From assembly GCF_009826975.1 (NCBI RefSeq), contig NZ_WUMO01000011.1:1-64000 (forward strand): a DNA stretch of 64,000 nucleotides, given 5' to 3'. The position numbers were made by a program, and so were the translations under genes. Under the pieces are notes generated by a model that was not told the DNA's origin, searched no databases, and saw nothing but the letters and a program-made list of their open reading frames with translations. The number at the start of each line of letters is the position of its first letter. Positions within the stretch are counted from its first letter, which is position 1. The stretch comes from Flavobacterium sp. HBTb2-11-1. Lineage in GTDB: Bacteria > Bacteroidota > Bacteroidia > Flavobacteriales > Flavobacteriaceae. Below are positions 33,805 through 43,000 of this stretch, in pieces.

Positions 33805-35772
33805 TTATATCCCGCCGTCGGTAATTACCCAATTATTTGGCGAATCAGTTAAAATTGCTCTTCCCGCAGTTGATGCTGAGGTACGTTTTGCAGTGCCAAA
33901 AGTTATAGTTATTGGTGTTTTAACAGGTCTTTTGCTCCATCCGTTGTAAATTGCATCTAAATTTGAAGCTGAGAATGTTGTTGGAGTTTTTGCTGTCATG
34001 AAATTGGAAAAATTAGTTACATTAGATACATTCCAATTTCCGATATCTTGATTAAAATTCGTAACACCAGTAAACATGCTTGACATATTAGTAACTGCAG
34101 CCACATTCCAATTTCCAATTGGTTGATTGAAATCCTTATTATTAGAAAACATACCAGTCATATTTGTAACTGCTGAAGTATTCCAATTACTAATATCTTG
34201 ATTAAATTTAGCATAACTGAACATTTGTAGCATACTTGTAACTGCTGACACATTCCAACTACTAATATTTTGATTAAAGGGAGTGCCAGAAAATAAATTA
34301 GACATATCGACGGGACTATTTGTTTTTATTTGCCAATTTTGAATATCTGGACTTCCACCATTAGTAAATGCTGAATTATTAAGCATACCGCCAAAATTAG
34401 TTACATTAGATACATTCCAATTTCCAATATTTTGATCAAAATTCGTAGCGCCACCAAACATATTAGACATATTTGTAACAGATGAAACATTCCATGTGCC
34501 TATATCTTGATTAAAATTGCGAGCTGTGTAAAACATAGTGGACATATTTGTAACTGCTGAAACATTCCAATTTCCAATTGGCTGATTAAATTCACTTGCA
34601 CCATGAAACATGCTACTCATATCAACAGAACCATTTGTTTTTATTTGCCAATTTTGAATATCTGGATTCCCACCATTATTAAATGTTGTAGCATTAACAA
34701 ACATAGCTCCAAAAGATGCACAGACAGACACATTCCATGCACCAATATTTTGATTGAATGAAGATGCTGAATAAAACATTGACGCCATACTTGTTGCTGA
34801 CAGTGTATTCCAATTATTAATTGTATTACCACCTCCATTGTTAAATGCAGTTGCAGATTGAAACATCTGAGACATATTTGTAATGGAAGTAGTATTCCAT
34901 GTTCCTATATTTTGGTTAAATGCGCTCGCACCAGAGAACATTGCGTTTGTAAGTGTAACTTTTGACATATTCCAATTTCCTATAGGCTGATTAAATAAGG
35001 TGGCATTCTGAAACATAGAATTCATCGAAACATTTGAAGTTTTATTCAAACTCCAATTATTTATGTCTGAGCTTCCTCCATTATTAAAAGTGGTAGCGCC
35101 TTGAAACATATTCCCAAAATTTGTTGATTTTGAAACATTCCAATTTCCAATATTTTGATTAAAAGAAGTAGCGCCATAAAACATTCCTAAAAAACTAGTC
35201 ACATTTGATACATTCAAATTGCTTAAGTCTTGATTAAAATTTGGGCAACTCTCAAACATAAATAACATATTTGTAACAGAAGTCGTGTCCCATTCATTAA
35301 CCCGTTTTATTGTTGTTAATGCTGTACATCCGCTAAACATATAGGTAAAATTAGTAGTGCCAGATAAATCCAAAATATCTGAGACAGTAGATAGATTTAA
35401 ATTTGCGCAACCATGGAAAATATTTCCTGTATAAGCACCTAGTTTAAGTTTTCCCCAAGATTGAACAGATAGTATTTTCAATCTATCTCCCGTATTATTA
35501 AATTGCCATCCTGTACAAGTTCCTTTTATCTTTATTGTATAATCGCCTGCTAGAGAATAAGTGTGAGTTACCTGCGCCTGATTCCAAGCAGTAATAGTAT
35601 TAGAAATTCCATCACCCCAATCAACCGTGAAGTTGTATGTTCCTGATGGAACTAATGGAAGTTTTATTTGCGTAGCAGTACTAGATCCCGCAGATGTATT
35701 AGAGGTTCTCCAAGTAGAAACAAAAGCATTTTTACTTTTCCCGAAAATCGTATTTTGAAGTAAAGCTCCCAT
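33805..35772 (-). CDS. DUF285 (BspA-like) repeat protein, second copy
   Basis: This 655-residue paralogue of the 814-residue protein shares the start MGALLQNTIFGKSKN, the PKD-like domain and the C-terminal LDAIYNGWSKRPVKTPITITFGTAK segment. It has about twelve FNQxIGxWNxS units. The two differ mostly in repeat number, so they arose by duplication with repeat gain or loss. No signal peptide is present. Its gene starts 2 nt after copy 3 of the 154-residue module. The function is inferred as target binding by a tail-like structure. Confidence 0.75.
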   Translation of the reverse strand: MGALLQNTIFGKSKNAFVSTWRTSNTSAGSSTATQIKLPLVPSGTYNFTVDWGDGISNTITAWNQAQVTHTYSLAGDYTIKIKGTCTGWQFNNTGDRLKILSVQSWGKLKLGAYTGNIFHGCANLNLSTVSDILDLSGTTNFTYMFSGCTALTTIKRVNEWDTTSVTNMLFMFESCPNFNQDLSNLNVSNVTSFLGMFYGATSFNQNIGNWNVSKSTNFGNMFQGATTFNNGGSSDINNWSLNKTSNVSMNSMFQNATLFNQPIGNWNMSKVTLTNAMFSGASAFNQNIGTWNTTSITNMSQMFQSATAFNNGGGNTINNWNTLSATSMASMFYSASSFNQNIGAWNVSVCASFGAMFVNATTFNNGGNPDIQNWQIKTNGSVDMSSMFHGASEFNQPIGNWNVSAVTNMSTMFYTARNFNQDIGTWNVSSVTNMSNMFGGATNFDQNIGNWNVSNVTNFGGMLNNSAFTNGGSPDIQNWQIKTNSPVDMSNLFSGTPFNQNISSWNVSAVTSMLQMFSYAKFNQDISNWNTSAVTNMTGMFSNNKDFNQPIGNWNVAAVTNMSSMFTGVTNFNQDIGNWNVSNVTNFSNFMTAKTPTTFSASNLDAIYNGWSKRPVKTPITITFGTAKRTSASTAGRAILTDSPNNWVITDGGI

Positions 35773-35774
35773 AA

Positions 35775-36239
35775 TTATACTCCTAATAATAAAATACTAT
35801 TTGTGGCCCCTCTTTTTGTAAAAGTAAAAATCTGCTTTTCGCTTGTTACTGATGGAGTTCCAAATAACCATGTATGGGGAGCTGTAATTGCCCAAGTTAC
35901 GCTTATTCCTGGCAATGTAATCCCGTTAAAAATGAAACTTTGAGGCAATGTCGCTGGTACTGTAATTGTACAGTTAGCTGTAAAAAGTACAGTTTTGCCA
36001 TGCCAGCTAGAAGGAATAGTTTGACTTAAATTTACTTCTAATTGGTTTGAAATATCTTGTTTGTTTGACAGATCGATATTTCCTTCTCCAAGAATAGATT
36101 CGCCATTAACTGTTTTTAAATCTAACGCAGAGGTTAGATCACTAAACTCCAGTTCGCCACTGGAGTTTGTAATTAAAATTCTATCACGTTGATTTGTTTC
36201 TAAATCAGCGACTTTTATTCTGTTATAGTTGGTGCTCAT
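35775..36239 (-). CDS. 154-residue cassette module (copy 3), tail-fibre-associated
   Basis: This is almost identical to copy 2 and similar to copy 1. It is the first cassette reached by the minus-strand transcript after the DUF5977 genes. It carries the same N-terminal docking-like motif and C-terminal beta domain and is coupled to the 655-residue gene by a 2-nt gap. Confidence 0.7.
   Translation of the reverse strand: MSTNYNRIKVADLETNQRDRILITNSSGELEFSDLTSALDLKTVNGESILGEGNIDLSNKQDISNQLEVNLSQTIPSSWHGKTVLFTANCTITVPATLPQSFIFNGITLPGISVTWAITAPHTWLFGTPSVTSEKQIFTFTKRGATNSILLLGV
36003..36230 (-). repeat. 228-bp near-identical repeat, copy B
   Basis: Direct-orientation partner of 33490-33717. A 25-nt inverted repeat AAACTCCAG-N7-CTGGAGTTT inside it (36144-36168) is also present in the other two modules, at 33631-33655 and 31347-31371. 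Confidence 0.85.
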
Positions 36240-36273
36240 TTTTTGTGTGGTATTTAAAGTTGTTTAAAAAAAA

Positions 36274-37458
36274 TTATAATTCACATTCCAAATAAATTTC
36301 ACCAGTATCTGTTGTGGTAGAAAGTATAGGTCTATTATTTGTAGATGGAGTGCTGCTATTTTTATCTCCATTTGAGATAAGGAAAAAATTAAAACCTTCT
36401 CGTTGAGTTAATAAATAGAAATAAGAAGGATTTATGTTTATTTCGACATATTCTGTTGAGTTACTTGTTACTGTAACGCTACCAAGAAAAGTATTAGAAT
36501 CCCAATCGTTCCAATCGATGAGTTCAAAAGCTTGAGAATATGCATGGAGAGAAAAAATGTTGGAGTAGAATAAGTTAAAAGTTAATGCATTTCCAACAGT
36601 ATTTGAAGCGAACTTAAATCTTATTTTTGCCGATTTTGGTGTTGATGAAACAAGAGAAGTATTAATTGCTCCTCTATATCTATTAAGTATAAAATCTGAA
36701 GTATCTTTTGCGGCACCTAGGTAGGCGTTGCTTGGATAAATAGTTGTAGCTGCAGCTGCATTATGACAGGCTGACCAATCACTATTTCTATTTTCAAAAA
36801 TTACCGATTTAGTTACAGGAATGCGTAAAGTGTTAGATGATATGGTAACAGTTACTATATTACTTTTACTAGAATTCCCAGCTGCATCTTTTGCTTTTAT
36901 ATAATAACTATAAGTAGTTGATCCTGAAAGCCCAGTAACATCATACTGGAGTACATCAGCTGTAGTTGAAGCTAAAAAAATATCATTTTGAAATATGTCG
37001 TAGCCAACAATTCCAAGATTATCTGTTGCTGCTGTCCAAGATAACTCTAATGAATTAAATGTAATTGAAGATGTATTTAAAACACTTGCAGTTGGAGAAA
37101 TCGTGTCAAGTGTACATATTCCCAAATTATTGGCGTAAATTTGTGCATTGGTATCTAACCAGGCAATTGCTTGGTTATTTGCAGCTAATTCACTTTCATT
37201 TGAAACAAATTGATTTGCATTTGCTGTTAATGTTACCGCGCTTCCCAAATATCCGGGACTACAATTATTTCTAGTTATGGTCTTGGTTTGTTTGGTATTA
37301 TAAAATCTTGCCCCTGGCGGACAATTTTCAGTATCTAAAAAAGGAGCAATATAATCTGGATCTGTAACGATATTTGGTTTCGTTTCTCCAGTTGATGTGT
37401 TGTCATCTGTATAATATCTTTCGAGTGTTTCAAAAGACTTGTATCCTGTGTTTTCCAT
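36274..37458 (-). CDS. DUF5977 / FN3 structural protein
   Basis: The protein has 394 residues and no signal peptide. A DUF5977-type segment (about 50-115) reads FYNTKQTKTITRNNCSPGY...WLDTNAQIYANNLGIC. A fibronectin type III domain (about 120-205) reads LELSWTAATDNLGIVGYDIFQND...YYIKAKDAAGNSS. The C-terminal half is a beta-rich domain of unknown type. It is encoded 3 nt after the related 290-residue gene. DUF5977 segments are common in large repeat proteins of Bacteroidota, and here they are probably shaft-like parts of appendages. Confidence 0.65.
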   Translation of the reverse strand: MENTGYKSFETLERYYTDDNTSTGETKPNIVTDPDYIAPFLDTENCPPGARFYNTKQTKTITRNNCSPGYLGSAVTLTANANQFVSNESELAANNQAIAWLDTNAQIYANNLGICTLDTISPTASVLNTSSITFNSLELSWTAATDNLGIVGYDIFQNDIFLASTTADVLQYDVTGLSGSTTYSYYIKAKDAAGNSSKSNIVTVTISSNTLRIPVTKSVIFENRNSDWSACHNAAAATTIYPSNAYLGAAKDTSDFILNRYRGAINTSLVSSTPKSAKIRFKFASNTVGNALTFNLFYSNIFSLHAYSQAFELIDWNDWDSNTFLGSVTVTSNSTEYVEININPSYFYLLTQREGFNFFLISNGDKNSSTPSTNNRPILSTTTDTGEIYLECEL

Positions 37459-37461
37459 ATT

Positions 37462-38334
37462 TTAATAAGTTATTGCAACCTTCGCTGTAGAAGAATCTTT
37501 GTCGTAAGTAATGTATCCAATGTTTGTTACCTGATCGATATCATTAACCCATGAAGGTGGTTTTGGTATATTTTTAGAAAAAGTGAGTTGTTGAATTTTA
37601 GATCCTCCTATATTAATAAAGTCATATTCTGCATCTACTTTTTGCATTGTTCCTCCTGAATAAGTTGTAATTTCCATATCGATATTACCTGTTCCAATTT
37701 CTTTGAACCAAGCTCCAGCCATTCTTATAGGAATTGATTTTAAAGAAGAATAATCAGAAAGCATTTTTTTGAAATTGATTAGACAAGCCTCTACACCATT
37801 TTCTTTTTGGTTATCTCCAGCAAACATTATATACGATTGTATAGCTGTGCTATTATTGGGTAATTCAGTTCCCTGACCATGACCAAATCCCATATATTTA
37901 TTATCCCATTCCGTTCCGGTACTTATAAACCCAGTAAAAGTATCTAAATCGACACCCGCACCTAATGCCCATTTGTATTTAATGATCATATAATCAAATG
38001 GTAACAATGTTGTTGCAGGCTCTAGTACACAGGACGGGTTTTCTCCTCGCCATGCTGTAGGCCTAATAGAGCAAACCCCAATATTATTAGCATAAGCTTG
38101 CGCATTTGCGTTTAACCAAGATTCTGCTTGTTGGTCTGCATCTGCAACACTTATAGTTGAAACAAATTTATTGGCAGGAGCTGTTAAAGTAATTAAATTT
38201 CCAGATGTCCCATAGGAGCAATCATTCTTTTTTACGGCTAAAGTCTTTTCAGTATTATAATAAACCAATGTTCCTTCTTCATGAACATATTGGTCTATAT
38301 AAGCAAAAGGTTTGTATGTTAAGTTTTCTTCCAT
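37462..38334 (-). CDS. DUF5977-domain structural protein
   Basis: The protein has 290 residues and no signal peptide. The DUF5977-type segment (about 22-98) is YYNTEKTLAVKKNDC...WLNANAQAYANNIGVC, shared with the next gene. The rest (about 100-290) is unrecognised, with DYMIIKYKWALGAGVDLDTFTGF, which is similar in style to carbohydrate- or surface-binding beta domains. It lies between the tail-fibre-assembly-type gene and the 394-residue gene. Confidence 0.6.
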   Translation of the reverse strand: MEENLTYKPFAYIDQYVHEEGTLVYYNTEKTLAVKKNDCSYGTSGNLITLTAPANKFVSTISVADADQQAESWLNANAQAYANNIGVCSIRPTAWRGENPSCVLEPATTLLPFDYMIIKYKWALGAGVDLDTFTGFISTGTEWDNKYMGFGHGQGTELPNNSTAIQSYIMFAGDNQKENGVEACLINFKKMLSDYSSLKSIPIRMAGAWFKEIGTGNIDMEITTYSGGTMQKVDAEYDFINIGGSKIQQLTFSKNIPKPPSWVNDIDQVTNIGYITYDKDSSTAKVAITY

Positions 38335-38396
38335 ATTTTTAATAAAGAATAATTATTTGATTGTTTATTCATCGAAGATTCACGATTGAGTAATCG

Positions 38397-38765
38397 TTAC
38401 ATAGGGCTTATTGGCCAAACAATTGATGCTGCATCTTCTAAATTGGTTAAATCTCTTAGCTCTTGTCTGTAATTTTTCCATGCTATTTTTTTCTCTTCAG
38501 AAAGAGGTGAATCTTGTACTTGTGTCCAATCACTATCCATTAAAAGTGAATTTCTTGTTGTTCTTAAGTTTGCTAAAAGTTCTTCTCTATTTTGAATAAA
38601 TGGAGAATAGGTATGTTTGCCTTCAATTACTTTATAATTTTTTGACAATGCTTGTTGCCATTCCTCTTCGGTCAATTCAATATGCGGTTCTGGAATATTT
38701 TCATGAATTCCTTCAACATAAAATCCTGTGTAATCTCCGTTTTCGTTATATGTTCCTTTATACAT
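38397..38765 (-). CDS. Phage tail fibre assembly / tail assembly chaperone-like protein
   Basis: The protein has 122 residues. The C-terminal segment LRTTRNSLLMDSDWTQ...SEEKKIAWKNYRQELRDL...IVWP is the hallmark of phage tail assembly chaperone / tail fibre assembly proteins (pattern R..LL..SDWTQ...PL....W..YRQ.LRD). Members help tail fibres fold or attach and are encoded beside fibre genes, as here directly after the 387-residue fibre. It is the single clearest link between this cluster and phage tails. Confidence 0.82.
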   Translation of the reverse strand: MYKGTYNENGDYTGFYVEGIHENIPEPHIELTEEEWQQALSKNYKVIEGKHTYSPFIQNREELLANLRTTRNSLLMDSDWTQVQDSPLSEEKKIAWKNYRQELRDLTNLEDAASIVWPISPM

Positions 38766-38789
38766 AATTTCTATTTTTTTATTTTTTAG

Positions 38790-39953
38790 TTAATATCCAA
38801 TTGCGAACATATAGCCGTTAGTTCCATCGATTACGGCAAAATATGATGTTGTTGTAATTGAGTATACATGATTAAAACCTCTGCTTCCTGAAGTATTCCT
38901 AACTGTAGAAAGAACAACACTCAAAGCACGATTTGGCCAGGTTAAAGGAAAACTATACGTATTTGTATTGTTGGTTAAATAAGCCCACTGAAGGATTAAT
39001 CCGTTACTGAATTTTTGATAACCACCATTACCAAATCCAAGAATACCAAACCCCGCATGTCCAGCATCATAATCAGAACCAGGAGAAGTTGATACAGAGC
39101 CATCTGCCATTAAAAACTGATTGGGAGTTCCGCCAGATTTAATAAAACCTTTGGCTTCAATTGCTTCCGTAAAAGTTTTATTTCCTCCAATAGCCTGTGG
39201 TGTTGTTAAGTCTACATATTTAGTGTTTAATTCCAAATCTGATAACGTAACAGTACTTTTGTACCAGTAATCTACTTCGATATTACGATCGCTTACTACT
39301 GCCGAAAATGTAATAATTCCGCTGTTATAGTTTACCACATAATCTTTGCCTATGCCTTCTCTAAGCAACTGGCCATTTTTATAAATTCGAACACTATCTT
39401 TAATAGGAATTTCTATTAGAGTAATTTTATCATTATTAAAAGTATCTTCGTCAAAATTTTCTTTGAACGGTACAGATAGACTTCCAAGAATTGGGTCAGT
39501 GTTAGGATCACTTGATTCTGTATCTGCATTTTTGGCCCAATAATTTGTTTCGATATTTCGATTGGTGATTGGAGCTGAAAAAGTGATTACACCACTATCA
39601 ATGTTTAAATTGTAATCGTCAATCTCTTTTAGTAATTGTCCATTCTTATAAACTTTAGCGCTGTCTGCAATAGGAGCTGGATCTAGCTGAATTGATGATC
39701 CTGAAAAATCATCTTGGAAATTTTTGATTGGCACATAGCAGTTTCCAGCAATAATTCCAGCATTTTGGAAGGCAGCTTTTAAAAGCGCTGGAGTTATATA
39801 ATGCTCATTATCTGTTCCTGTTTCGACCATTTGGAAATTGGCCTTGTCATCTTCTTTATGAACGAAATTGTCAAAAATTTCAACAAAATCAAGATGTGTA
39901 GGAATATCTCCGTCTTTGAATTTGTTATGAAAATCATTTCTAAGTGTTGCCAT
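38790..39953 (-). CDS. Phage tail fibre protein with gp53-like C terminus
   Basis: The protein has 387 residues and no signal peptide. An N-terminal helical part (FHNKFKDGDIPTHLDFVEIFDNFVHKED) is followed by YITPALLKAAF. Two copies of a shaft repeat come next: SAKVYKNGQLLKE...YNLNIDSGVITFSAPI and SVRIYKNGQLLRE...YVVNYNSGIITFSAVV. The stretch DLTTPQAIGGNKTFTEAIEAKGFIKSGG is typical of fibres. The C terminus (GNGGYQKFSNGLILQWAYL...SFPLTWPN...GYMFAIGY) fits the putative tail fibre gp53-like domain. It likely binds targets or forms a fibre shaft. Confidence 0.8.
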   Translation of the reverse strand: MATLRNDFHNKFKDGDIPTHLDFVEIFDNFVHKEDDKANFQMVETGTDNEHYITPALLKAAFQNAGIIAGNCYVPIKNFQDDFSGSSIQLDPAPIADSAKVYKNGQLLKEIDDYNLNIDSGVITFSAPITNRNIETNYWAKNADTESSDPNTDPILGSLSVPFKENFDEDTFNNDKITLIEIPIKDSVRIYKNGQLLREGIGKDYVVNYNSGIITFSAVVSDRNIEVDYWYKSTVTLSDLELNTKYVDLTTPQAIGGNKTFTEAIEAKGFIKSGGTPNQFLMADGSVSTSPGSDYDAGHAGFGILGFGNGGYQKFSNGLILQWAYLTNNTNTYSFPLTWPNRALSVVLSTVRNTSGSRGFNHVYSITTTSYFAVIDGTNGYMFAIGY

Positions 39954-40004
39954 TTTATTTAATTTTTATTTCTTTGCTTTTAAATGTTTGTATAAGACCT
40001 GAGT

Positions 40005-40035
40005 CAATACCAATGAAATTGAATCATTGGTATTG
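40005..40035 (-). terminator. Hairpin between the vWA giant and the tail fibre genes
   Basis: CAATACCAATGA (40005-40016) pairs with TCATTGGTATTG (40024-40035), a 12-bp stem just after the stop codon of the 1970-residue gene. The T run is on the plus-strand side, so on the minus strand it may attenuate rather than fully end transcription. Confidence 0.5.
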
Positions 40036-40043
40036 TCAGTTTT

Positions 40044-43000
40044 TTAAAGAGTTAGGATTTTTTCATCGCTGCTCAGCATTCCAGACGAATTTTCAGAGAT
40101 TACTTTAAAATGATGATAGATTCTTTCTCCATTTTCATCTTTAATAACTAGTTCATCAGTTTTTGGTTTTGTCTCTAATAAAGGCAGGGTGATGTTTTCT
40201 AGATTTGTTGAAATCTCATGAATCTTTTCCCAGTTGCCTTGATTATTCATTTTGTATAGATGATATTTACCGTTGTAAACTGTTTTTTCCCAGTTGAAAA
40301 CCACAGGTTTTAAAATCGCTCCATTGGTTCCACTAGAAACTCCTGAAGCTTCTAAAGTTGGAGACTCAGGCGAAACAGTGTCAACAATTGTTGTTGCTGT
40401 AATTTTTGAAGGCTGAGATGGTGCATAATCAATGTTTATAACCGGATTATCAGTCGTAGATTCTGAATCTGCATATTCAATTTGTTTCGAAACCGTAATT
40501 CTGTAGAAAAGGCCATCACCAAAAGGGATGTATTCTAAATCTTGAAAATCATCATAAACAGTCCAAACATTTTCGAAATCGGCAGATAAAGTATTTTCAT
40601 CAATTGTAATTTCTCTAACCAATTTCATTGTTCTTATCGACTGGGCGCCAAGCATTGTTTCTGCGCGATAAATATTTATCTTTTTAATTTTGGACTGCGG
40701 CTGATAAGCATTTAATTCAATCTGAACAGCAGGTTTGATCCCTAGAACCTGATTTCCAAGAATTGGCATAATTCTCTTAATTTCAGGAGTTTTAGGTGGA
40801 GTAGAAGCCACCAATTTTACAGGCCCCATAATATCACTGAATTCTCCAAAATTCATTTTGATATCCATTTCGCGAACAGCATAGAAATAGATATTTTGGG
40901 AGTTTCCATCCAAATTAAAATCTGTGAATTGCACTTGATTATCATTTTCGTTAATGATTTTCATCATTGGTGCAATGTCAAAATCGGCATCAGTTGGTTT
41001 TAAAGTATTTCCATTTTTATCTTTAATGGTTTGTTTTTTATTAACAGGAACGTAATTATTTCCTTTAATATACTCGTAAACAACTGGTATTTCTGTCAAC
41101 GGAACAAAAGCAGCCTGAATGGCTTGTTCAACAAAATAAACGGCTAACATTGGTTTTTCAACCTGTTGTGAGATTAAAACTTGATTTAATGATGTAATTT
41201 CCGTTATTGTTGGTTCTGTAACTTCTTGAGTTGCATTATGCCATCCAATAAAGTCATTAATCAGTTTTATAAACTCGGCATTGTCTGGCATTGGAAATTG
41301 ATAACTTTCTTCAGCATTATTTTCAGGTAAAATTTTATAATGACCATCTCCAGCAAGAGTATTAAAGTCTAAAAAGTTGATCCATCTCTCATTAAAATCA
41401 ATTTCATCATGTCCTCCTAATTTGTTCAATTCTTCACGGATTGTAGTAACTGTTTCAGGTTTGTATAAAGTATTTAGAAAATCTTCGTCATTTGCTCTGT
41501 AATGCAATAATCCGTAAGGTTTACGATTTTTATCAGTATCATACTTTGTCGTAAAAGTGTACGAAGAACGATTGTAAAAGTCAGGACGTGTGGCATACAA
41601 GCTGCCTCCAATAATCTCTTTAGGCTTTTTAGGTTTCTCAATCCGAACAGCATACATCGGACAAGGAATACTGATTTTTGATTTGTAATCTAATTTAAGT
41701 TCTTCCTTTACAGCATGAGCGCTAATTCCGAAAATAGAATAGTGTGTACTTTCATTTTCTCTTGGCTGAATATTTTGTGCCGTGATTCCAGAAACAGGAT
41801 CGGCGTACAAGTAAACTTTGTAACTTGGATAGTAATTAACACTTTGTGAAATAGTTTCAGTTGGATAGCTCGGTGGTTCATTTTCTTTACGTGGACCATC
41901 TACAGCACCTAAAATTTCATCATAATCTGTAGCCATGGTTTGCTGCACAAAATCACCAAGTTTAAATTCGGGGTCATTAATGTATAAAACTAAATTTCCG
42001 GTTGTACCAATGTTTTCGGTTTTATAAACTTTAAATTCTTTTCTTGATTTCAAAGGAACAGGATTTCCTGATTGGATGGCGCTTTTTGTGAACAATCGTA
42101 CAATACCATTAGACCATTCAACAGAATTTCCATTTTCTGATTTGTATTGAGGATGTTGCGCTAGACTATAGTTTGGGAAAATGATTTTGTATAATCCTAA
42201 ATGTTTTTTGTCATCTATTTTGATCGGATTACCATCTTCATCCAGTTTGTAAGTACCATCCGCATTCGTTTGAAAAGCTTCTAATTTGATCGGATCACCA
42301 TCTTCATTCAATTTATAATTTCCTTTATCATCCATTTCGTAAGAAACTTCAAAATGCCTTTCAATTACAGCATCTTCCCAGACTCCTCTCGTTTTTTCTA
42401 ATTGCAGATCAGTACCATTTTCGCCTTTATGTTCGATAACTTCTCGATGAACAATATTTAAGGTGGCTGGATATTCAATTTCAAAGTCAATTTCTGGTTG
42501 ATGCCAGTTTTCAGCTGTCTGCATATTTTGCACCAGTGTACATAAACTGTTTTCAGGAATTTTAATAGGCTGAAGTTGTTCAGAATCAATTGTTGCATCT
42601 CCATCAGCATGAAGTTTATCTGTTACCTCTTTTTTCAATACTTCGACTAAAGCATAATCAAAAACGTCTTGATTTTTGTCGTCTTTTTTAAGTTGAACTT
42701 CAATGTTTTTAATCAGATAGTTTTCCTCCCCAATGGTTAATATACCTCCGTCAAATCTAGTTTTATTGGAATTGTCTAAGCCGATTTTTATTTCTTGACC
42801 ACTGCTGATAATTTTGTATTCTCTTATCTTAACAATCGAAGTTAGGTTATCTGTTGTGTCGTTGTCAATTTTTTCAATTTTACCATATTCAACTTCTGGA
42901 AGTCCGTCTTTGTAATACAATTTAAAATGGTCGGCAAATATTTCTTTAACATCAGGAAAAATAGAGTCTTTATTTTCCTCAGCATCCTTGGCAGACATTT

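Noticed and set aside
28531..35772. DUF285/BspA repeats read as Sec-exported surface adhesins
   Set aside because: None has a signal peptide, lipobox or T9SS sorting domain, and they are embedded among tail-fibre-type genes.
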